DNA of 39,944 bases. It comes from Undibacterium sp. GTDB taxonomy: Bacteria; Pseudomonadota; Gammaproteobacteria; Burkholderiales; Burkholderiaceae. The notes below the pieces were generated by a model. The model searched no databases, had not been told where the DNA came from, and saw only the letters and a program-made list of their open reading frames with translations. How positions within the stretch are numbered: position 1 is the stretch's first letter; each line of letters begins with the position of its first letter. The translations under genes were made by a program, and so were the position numbers. Shown here piece by piece: positions 34,214-39,944 of the stretch. The stretch lies in the NCBI GenBank assembly GCA_014376575.1, contig JACMRF010000028.1, forward strand, positions 1 to 39,944, written 5' to 3'.

Positions 34214-35608
34214 ATGTCAGAGAGAAATCATATAACAATGGAATACGATGTAATCGATACGCAAATCTCGCCGGAAGGGCGCCTGGAGGTCTTGTCCAAG
34301 GCTGAAGTGAGTAAACTACTTGATACAAGCCATAGCGGTCTGTACCAATTATTTCGCAGCTGTTCACTTGCGGTGCTGAACTGTGGCAGTGGACTCGATG
34401 ATGGCAAAGAGTTGCTAGAACGATATAAGAATTTTGAGATTAGCATCGTACAGCGTGAGCGGGGTGTCAAACTCGATCTTAAATCGGCGCCGGCGGAGGC
34501 TTTCGTCGATGGCATCATGATCAAGGGGATACAGGAGCATTTATTCACAGTGCTGCGCGATATTTTATTTATACATGGCGAGATTGAAGAAAATCCAAAA
34601 TATGAATTAACTTCAACTGAGGGCGTCACTGACGCCGTATTTCATATTCTGCGTAACGCCAATTTACTGCGACCTCAGATGAGTCCAAACATGGTGGTCT
34701 GCTGGGGTGGTCACTCTATCTCAGGGAGCGAATATGACTACACCAAACAGGTTGGTTATCACCTCGGTCTGCGCGCAATGGATATCTGTACCGGTTGCGG
34801 CCCTGGCGCGATGAAAGGACCAATGAAGGGGGCAACCATCGGGCATGCAAAACAGCGCATCCGTCATGGTCGTTATCTCGGTATCACTGAGCCAGGTATT
34901 ATCGCTGCGGAGGCGCCAAATCCTATCGTGAACGATCTGGTTATTTTGCCGGATATTGAAAAACGTCTGGAAGCATTTGTTCGCGTTGGACATGCGATAG
35001 TGGTCTTTCCAGGCGGTGCCGGAACTGCCGAAGAAATCTTATATGTGCTGGGTATTTTGCTGCATCCTGACAACTCGGAGATGCCGTTTCCCTTGATATT
35101 TACCGGTCCAGAAGGTGCCTCGGATTATTTTAAGCAAATTGACCAGTTTATTGGTGATACATTAGGTTCTGAGGCGCAAAAGCGGTATCAAATCATTGTT
35201 AATGATCCTGGTAAAGTAGCACAGGAGATTCAGGAAGGAATTAAAAAAGTACGTGAATTTCGTAAAGCCAAAGGTGATGCGTATTATTTTAACTGGTTGC
35301 TAAAAATTGACAGCGAGTTTCAGAAACCATTCGATCCTACCCACGAGAATATGCGCAATCTTGAGTTGCATAAAAATCAGGAAAGTCATTTGCTAGCGGC
35401 GAATCTACGGCGAGCATTCTCAGGCGTTGTGGCGGGTAACGTGAAAGATCAGGGGATTCGTGCGATTGAAAAATACGGACACTTTGAAATTTCTGGAGAT
35501 ACTGCCATGATGGAGGCAATGGATGCGTTGTTGACCTCGTTTGTAGCGCAAAATCGGATGAAACTGCCAGGAAAAGCCTACGTGCCGTGTTACCGGGTCA
35601 TCAAATAA
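34214..35608 (+). CDS. ppnN: Nucleotide 5'-monophosphate nucleosidase PpnN (YgdH, LOG family)
   Basis: 464 residues. Three-part PpnN architecture: N-terminal DUF4478-type domain with YQLFRSCSLAVLNCGS and VQRERGVKLDL, central LOG/Rossmann fold with the catalytic FPGGAGTAEEILYVLGIL motif, and a C-terminal DUF3412-type domain. In E. coli PpnN hydrolyses nucleoside monophosphates to base and ribose-5-phosphate, is activated by (p)ppGpp and tunes growth against persistence; the same is inferred here. It starts 15 bases after the GGDEF gene; the ATG at 34238 (MEYDVIDTQISPEG) is an alternative start nearer to the E. coli N-terminus. Confidence 0.92.
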   Translation: MSERNHITMEYDVIDTQISPEGRLEVLSKAEVSKLLDTSHSGLYQLFRSCSLAVLNCGSGLDDGKELLERYKNFEISIVQRERGVKLDLKSAPAEAFVDGIMIKGIQEHLFTVLRDILFIHGEIEENPKYELTSTEGVTDAVFHILRNANLLRPQMSPNMVVCWGGHSISGSEYDYTKQVGYHLGLRAMDICTGCGPGAMKGPMKGATIGHAKQRIRHGRYLGITEPGIIAAEAPNPIVNDLVILPDIEKRLEAFVRVGHAIVVFPGGAGTAEEILYVLGILLHPDNSEMPFPLIFTGPEGASDYFKQIDQFIGDTLGSEAQKRYQIIVNDPGKVAQEIQEGIKKVREFRKAKGDAYYFNWLLKIDSEFQKPFDPTHENMRNLELHKNQESHLLAANLRRAFSGVVAGNVKDQGIRAIEKYGHFEISGDTAMMEAMDALLTSFVAQNRMKLPGKAYVPCYRVIK

Positions 35609-35738
35609 TATTAAATATTTCACTGAGGAATTGAATTTTTCTCGATAAATAAGTAGCATAGTGAGAAGTGAGTGTACTGATAGTCTGACACTTACCCTTA
35701 CCCTATGATCGAACGGCTAAACTATAAGGATGATAGAC

Positions 35739-36695
35739 ATGAGTACCGTACAGCACGAAGTTGATGAGCGCACCAATTTAATCACTTCTAACAAGTTTGA
35801 ACTTTTGTTATTTCGTTTAGGCGAAAATGCGTCAAGTGAGCGTTCTGAATTATTTGGTATCAACGTTTTTAAAGTGCGCGAGATTGTTGCCATGCCCGTT
35901 ATCACTGTGGTTGCTGGTGCCTTGCCGCATAACTTGGGCGTAGTCAATTTGCGCGGACAAATTATTCCCGTGATTGATTTATGTTCAGTCGTGGGATGCA
36001 AGCCAAAAACTGGTTTGAACATCATGTTGGTCACCGAATTTGCGCGTTCAACTCAAGGTTTCGCGGTTGAGTCTGTAGAGGAAATCGTGCGCCTTGAGTG
36101 GAGCCAGGTCTTGTCTGCCGAATCGAGTGCCGCCGGTGGCATGGTCACCAGCATTGCACGTTTAGACGGCGATAAGGACGATACGCGTCTTGCGCAAGTG
36201 CTGGATGTAGAACAAATCTTGCGTGCGATTGCACCAAAAGATACCAAGGATATTGATGTCGAAACAATAGGCGCCAAATTGGTTATCAAGCCAGGTTCGG
36301 TCATTTTAGCTGCAGATGATTCCGCTGTTGCCCGCGGTCTGATTGGTCAAGCCCTCGACGCTATTGGTGCGCCTTACATCATGACTAAGACCGGTAAAGA
36401 AGCGTGGGAGAAATTGCAAGCTATTGCCGCAATAGCGGTTACAGAAGGTAAGCCACTGTCTGATAAGGTGGCGATGGTGCTGACCGATCTTGAAATGCCA
36501 GAGATGGATGGTTTTACGCTGACACGCAATATCAAACAGGACGACAGATTTAAGGGCTTGCCAGTCGTCATCCACTCTTCACTATCCGGAACCACCAATG
36601 AGGATCACGTCAGGAGCGTAGGCGCAGATGCCTACGTGGCAAAATTTGTTGCCGAAGAGTTAGCCGCCACTATCCGAGAGGTCATTGGACGTTAA
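35739..36695 (+). CDS. cheV: Chemotaxis coupling protein CheV
   Basis: 318 residues from ATG 35739, chosen because AAGGA (35726-35730) lies 8 bases before it; the frame also has ATG 35730, but the ribosome-binding site would overlap that codon. A CheW-like domain (about 13-160; FELLLFRLG, GINVFKVREIV, NLRGQIIPVIDL) is followed by a receiver domain (about 180-318; ILAADDSAVARGL, phospho-acceptor Asp in LTDLEMPEMDGF, Lys in AYVAKFVAEEL). CheV couples receptors to CheA and its phosphorylation adjusts adaptation. No other chemotaxis genes are near. It ends at a strong terminator. Confidence 0.94.
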   Translation: MSTVQHEVDERTNLITSNKFELLLFRLGENASSERSELFGINVFKVREIVAMPVITVVAGALPHNLGVVNLRGQIIPVIDLCSVVGCKPKTGLNIMLVTEFARSTQGFAVESVEEIVRLEWSQVLSAESSAAGGMVTSIARLDGDKDDTRLAQVLDVEQILRAIAPKDTKDIDVETIGAKLVIKPGSVILAADDSAVARGLIGQALDAIGAPYIMTKTGKEAWEKLQAIAAIAVTEGKPLSDKVAMVLTDLEMPEMDGFTLTRNIKQDDRFKGLPVVIHSSLSGTTNEDHVRSVGADAYVAKFVAEELAATIREVIGR

Positions 36696-36714
36696 ATCGT
36701 TTAATTTTAAAAGT

Positions 36715-36745
36715 AAAAAAAGGGCACACTATGTGCCCTTTTTTT
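36715..36745. terminator. Bidirectional terminator between cheV and the exported hypothetical gene
   Basis: 14-bp perfect stem AAAAAAAGGGCACA (36715-36728) / TGTGCCCTTTTTTT (36732-36745) with a CTA loop. The A and T runs make it suitable for both convergent genes. Confidence 0.95.
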
Positions 36746-36772
36746 ACTAACTCTTTTATCAACAGTATTTTA

Positions 36773-37216
36773 TTATTTATCACCAGGAACCTGCGCCGGA
36801 ACTTTTTGCCAACCTGATGGACAGGTTTTAATCGAAGGGTAAAAACCATCGGGATTATGGCAATAATACCAATCACTGCCGTTGACGCTTGTTGAAGGCT
36901 GTACCGGGAAATGTTGGGTTGTGTTGGCTTCTCTGACGTAAACAGTAGCCGGAGTTGGTGACGCTAGGGTTTCGATGATGAATTCTGGATAATAAGAAGT
37001 TTGATAAGGGTAGTAAGGCGCGGGATAATAGCGACGAGCGTAGCTTACCGGGAAAGGATAAGCGTAAGATCCAAACCCTACGCCAAGGCCGATGCTGACA
37101 CGAGGGCCATAGTAGCGGCCATGTGCCCAGGTATTACTGGCACTTGCACACGCCAGTAGTATCATCGCTGCGAGTATTGTTTTTATCGTATTGTTGGCTT
37201 GGGTTGACTTCATCAC
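36773..37216 (-). CDS. Exported hypothetical protein with YYC...CPSGW motif
   Basis: 147 residues. N-terminal signal peptide (about 9-32, cleavage near NTWA-H). The body is rich in Tyr, Pro and Gly (RRYYPAPYYPYQTSYYP) with a low-complexity middle. The C-terminus WYYCHNPDGFYPSIKTCPSGWQKVP has two cysteines that could pair as a disulfide; this motif occurs in many exported proteins of betaproteobacteria, function unknown. It is likely periplasmic or attached to the envelope. It faces cheV across a shared terminator. MMK at 37216 leaves the second Met as an equal start. Confidence 0.85.
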   Translation of the reverse strand: MMKSTQANNTIKTILAAMILLACASASNTWAHGRYYGPRVSIGLGVGFGSYAYPFPVSYARRYYPAPYYPYQTSYYPEFIIETLASPTPATVYVREANTTQHFPVQPSTSVNGSDWYYCHNPDGFYPSIKTCPSGWQKVPAQVPGDK

Positions 37217-37420
37217 ACGCCTCTTTAGGTCTGGAGAAAAACGATCTTAATTGCTGATCTGACAGATTGCTTGATGCACGGCCAAATTGACCATTACTTC
37301 AATTAATATTCTAGTGCCAAAATTCTAGGTATGCTGAGCGATTTACACACCGTTACTAAACTTGCAAAGCCTGTATTTTGTATTTGTTATAAATTTATAT
37401 TTTAAAAAGAAAGTAAAAAA

Positions 37421-37666
37421 ATGACTGCCCCTGAAAAACAGATGACGTATGAAGAATACCTGGATGAAGTAACAACCTTAATCACAGAAATGTACGATCT
37501 TACGGATGACGCCGCCATCAAATACGTGATGCGCGCCCAAGCGGCCAACTTCTTTACTTTGCATGACGAACATGTGGAAATGCGCAATCCATCGCGTGCC
37601 ATTCATGATGCCAAATTGGTTTTTGAACAACGCAATAAATCGCGCCCAGAAATATATCGTAAATAG
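37421..37666 (+). CDS. Small acidic hypothetical protein
   Basis: 81 residues, no signal peptide and no membrane helix; rich in Glu, Asp and predicted helices (YEEYLDEVTTLITEMYDLTDDAAIKYVMRAQ). I do not recognise a family. The ATG follows AAGAAAGTAAAAAA, a weak ribosome-binding site. It stands between a minus-strand exported protein and the CocE-type hydrolase gene, 86 bases before the latter. The even codon use and clean frame make it a real gene more likely than not. Confidence 0.7.
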   Translation: MTAPEKQMTYEEYLDEVTTLITEMYDLTDDAAIKYVMRAQAANFFTLHDEHVEMRNPSRAIHDAKLVFEQRNKSRPEIYRK

Positions 37667-37752
37667 TTGGGCACTAAATTGTGCTTACCGTTGTCAATGC
37701 TCTTTTTGCTTTGGCGTTTTACATCAAACATGCTTGAACGCTGTGAATTTTT

Positions 37753-39759
37753 ATGTTGAAAGAGCTTATGCACGGGATTTTGAGAAGTTTTTTTATTGCG
37801 ACAATTTTATTTTTATCGCTCAATGGCGCAGTCAGTGCCGCTACAACGAATAAGGCAATGTCGTCTGACATGCAGGAAACAAGTGATGCGGCCAAATCCA
37901 CATTGCGGGGTAGATATACCAAATTTGAATATCGTATACCCATGCGTGACGGCGTTAAATTATTTACCGTGGTCTACGTCCCAAAAGATGCCAGCAAAAC
38001 GTATCCGTTTTTGATGAGCCGCACGCCTTATGGTTCGGGTGTGCATGTCCAAGGCGAATCGCACTATGGCGTTGATTATTTTCCTGCGTCGCTAGGACCA
38101 TCCAAAGAGTTCGAGGACAGCGGCTACATCTTCGTCAACCAGGATGTGCGCGGGCGATTCATGTCCGAAGGTAAGTGGCAGGAAATGACGCCACATCTCA
38201 AGGTATCGCGCATTGCCGGCGAAGGAGTCGAAAGTCGGGACATGCACGACACAGTTGAGTGGCTGCTCAAAAACGTAGCGGGCAATAATGGCAAAGTCGG
38301 TATCTGGGGTATTTCTTATCCCGGTTTCTACACCTCCGCCAGCGTGATTGATTCGCACCCGGCGATCAAGGCTGCATCGCCGCAGGCACCGGTCACAGAT
38401 CTTTACATGGGCGACGATTCTTATCATGGCGGCGCGTTTATGTTGGCTGCCAATTTTGCCTTTTACGCCAACTTTACCCATGAAGCTAATCCCACCACCT
38501 TACCAAAAAAATGGGAAGAATTTGATTACGGTACTGAAGACGGCTACCAGTTTTTTTTGTCTCACACGAGCTTAAAAAATATCACAGCGACATTAACTGC
38601 GAAGCAGCTTGAATATCTGATGCCCACCATAGCACACAGTAATTACGATGACTTCTGGAAGGCCATGAGTATTGCGCCGCATCTCAAAAATATTCGTGCG
38701 GCGGTATTGACGGTAGGTGGTTGGTACGATGCAGAGGATTTGCAAGGGGCACTCACTACCTACCAGAGCATCAAGAAAAATCACGTTGGATCTGCTATGG
38801 CGTTCAATGGTTTAGTGATGGGCCCATGGGCACATGGCGGCTGGGCACATTCTGATGGCGCGAAATTAGGTCATGTCAATTTCGATGCCAAGACTGGCGA
38901 ATATTTTCGCAAGAATATTGTTTTTCCTTTTTTTGAGCAGTATCTGAAATCTGTCACGTCCAAGGTAATGCCTGAAGCGCAGGTGTTTGAGACCGGCACC
39001 AATGTCTGGCGCAATTACAGCGCATGGCCACCGCGCGAGGCGCAAGCGCGTACTTTGTACTTCGGCCAAAATGGCAGCCTCAATTGGGCCGCGCCACCGG
39101 CATCGCCAGCGGATGCAAATCCGTCATTTGATGAATACGTCAGTGATCCCAAAAAGCCGGTGCCCTTCATCAGCTACACCGCCACGGGCGCGCCACAAGA
39201 GTATATGGTGTCGGATCAGCGTTTTGCCTCGACGCGCCCCGATGTACTGGTCTATCAGACGCCAATTTTGGAAGAAGACGTCACTTTGCTTGGCCCCGTG
39301 ACACCGAAATTGTTTGTCTCGACAACAGGCAGCGACGCAGATTGGGTCGTGAAATTGATCGACGTTTACCCGAACGACTATCCTAATGTATCTCAGGCAA
39401 ATGAAAAGGGAAATGACGTAGCGCCGCCTACGGTAAATATGTCCGGCTTTCAGCAATTGGTGCGTGGTGAACCTCTACGTGGCAAGTTCAGAAATAGTTT
39501 TGAAACGCCTCAGCCTTTCGTGCCAGGCAAGGTCGAGAACGTGAGCTTTTCTATGCCCGATATTAATCACACCTTCCGACGCGGTCATCGCATCATGGTG
39601 CAGATACAAAGCAGCTGGTTTCCGCTGATTGATCTGAATCCGCAAAAATTCATGGATATTCCGCAAGCGAATCCAGACGATTTTCAAAAGGCGACGCAAC
39701 GCATTTACCGCGCGCCGGGGCAATCTTCCGGGCTTGCAGTACAAGTGTTAGTTAAGTAA
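37753..39759 (+). CDS. Exported CocE/NonD-family acyl hydrolase
   Basis: 668 residues with a signal peptide (about 1-29, NGAVSAA). Alpha/beta-hydrolase domain of the X-Pro dipeptidyl-peptidase S15/CocE family: nucleophile S188 in GIWGISYPGF, D326 in GGWYDAEDL and H361 in GPWAHGGW form the catalytic triad. The C-terminal jelly-roll domain (about 420-660) is complete. Known relatives are cocaine esterase, glutaryl-7-ACA acylase and alpha-amino acid ester hydrolases, so the enzyme likely cleaves an acyl ester or amide in the periplasm or outside; the substrate cannot be told. The next gene, 97 bases on in the same direction, also encodes an exported protein. Confidence 0.92.
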   Translation: MLKELMHGILRSFFIATILFLSLNGAVSAATTNKAMSSDMQETSDAAKSTLRGRYTKFEYRIPMRDGVKLFTVVYVPKDASKTYPFLMSRTPYGSGVHVQGESHYGVDYFPASLGPSKEFEDSGYIFVNQDVRGRFMSEGKWQEMTPHLKVSRIAGEGVESRDMHDTVEWLLKNVAGNNGKVGIWGISYPGFYTSASVIDSHPAIKAASPQAPVTDLYMGDDSYHGGAFMLAANFAFYANFTHEANPTTLPKKWEEFDYGTEDGYQFFLSHTSLKNITATLTAKQLEYLMPTIAHSNYDDFWKAMSIAPHLKNIRAAVLTVGGWYDAEDLQGALTTYQSIKKNHVGSAMAFNGLVMGPWAHGGWAHSDGAKLGHVNFDAKTGEYFRKNIVFPFFEQYLKSVTSKVMPEAQVFETGTNVWRNYSAWPPREAQARTLYFGQNGSLNWAAPPASPADANPSFDEYVSDPKKPVPFISYTATGAPQEYMVSDQRFASTRPDVLVYQTPILEEDVTLLGPVTPKLFVSTTGSDADWVVKLIDVYPNDYPNVSQANEKGNDVAPPTVNMSGFQQLVRGEPLRGKFRNSFETPQPFVPGKVENVSFSMPDINHTFRRGHRIMVQIQSSWFPLIDLNPQKFMDIPQANPDDFQKATQRIYRAPGQSSGLAVQVLVK

Positions 39760-39856
39760 AAAAACACCGTAAAATTGTAGTAAAAACCGAAGTAAAAGGG
39801 CATTGTGCTATCCGCATAATATGATCAATATTTTTAATTATTTTGAGACAAAATCA

Positions 39857-39944
39857 ATGAATAACAAAACCGTTCTTCGCCGTAGCGTACTCGCTACCAT
39901 GCTGTGTTTTTCTGTATCTATCTCCGCCTTCAGTGCCACATCCA
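39857..39944 (+). CDS. N-terminus of an exported protein (partial, cut by right edge)
   Basis: 29 codons visible from the ATG at 39857. They encode a signal peptide: MNNKTVLRRSVLATMLCF, then SVSISAFSA, with cleavage likely after the final Ala. Nothing of the mature protein can be identified, so function is unknown. No strong ribosome-binding site is visible (GAGACAAAATCA precedes the ATG). Confidence 0.7.
   Translation, partial: MNNKTVLRRSVLATMLCFSVSISAFSATS

Overview
The window reads as a chromosomal segment of a betaproteobacterium of the order Burkholderiales, most likely family Oxalobacteraceae. This rests on protein character (cbb3 oxidase cluster with hemN, an uraD-allC fusion beside puuE, CheV, PpnN, MASE3-type kinase) and on overall gene style. 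The DNA is moderately A+T-rich for that family. I cannot name the genus. There is no prophage, CRISPR array, rRNA operon or intact insertion sequence. Almost everything is core metabolism, respiration and signalling. One tRNA gene is present (initiator tRNA-fMet).

Layout. 1-2689 (minus): ureide catabolism, puuE translationally coupled to a fused OHCU decarboxylase/allantoate amidohydrolase that runs off the left edge. 2690-3363: non-coding, with a strong hairpin. 3364-5532: exported M3 peptidase. 5895-8194 (minus): RhlE helicase and SuhB. 8343-11910: TrmJ, a FimV-like membrane protein and a GST. 12006-15178: PP2C phosphatase (minus), a DUF465/YdcH small protein and a DinG/YoaA-type iron-sulfur helicase. 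15179-15804: a long non-coding stretch with an unusual G+C-richer patch, ending in a perfect FNR/ANR box. 15805-23595: microaerobic respiration block ccoN-ccoO-ccoQ-ccoP-ccoG-ccoH, then a small membrane protein, hemN and a TauE/SafE-like protein. ccoQ (48 codons) is easily missed. 23634-23978 (minus): orphan flagellar-rod-like protein. 24061-24240: a 180-bp palindromic MITE-like repeat. 24237-29413 (minus): a redox/stress signalling block with a NarL-type regulator, a receiver-only regulator, an FNR-like factor, a tandem universal stress protein and a MASE3-PAS histidine kinase. 29526-30908 (minus): DbpA. 31204-31280 (minus): tRNA-fMet. 31373-36695: TPR-GAF-GGDEF cyclase, PpnN and CheV. 36773-39759: two hypotheticals and a CocE-type hydrolase. 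The next exported protein begins at 39857 and is cut by the right edge.

How the parts fit. The cco block and the FNR-like/USP/kinase block lie next to each other and are probably functionally linked: low oxygen induces the high-affinity oxidase, oxygen-independent heme synthesis and metal-handling accessory functions. The FNR-like protein keeps an FNR-type DNA-reading helix (E-x-x-S-R) but lacks two of the four cysteines that hold the oxygen-sensing cluster in E. coli FNR, so its signal is open to question.

Most worth a second look: the palindromic element that supplies the stop codon of the histidine kinase, the cysteine-poor FNR-like regulator, the non-coding patch upstream of ccoN, the LysM-less FimV-like protein, the uncharacterised membrane protein inside the cco block, and the long inverted repeat at 31037-31111. 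I did not find a convincing wholly new multi-gene system.
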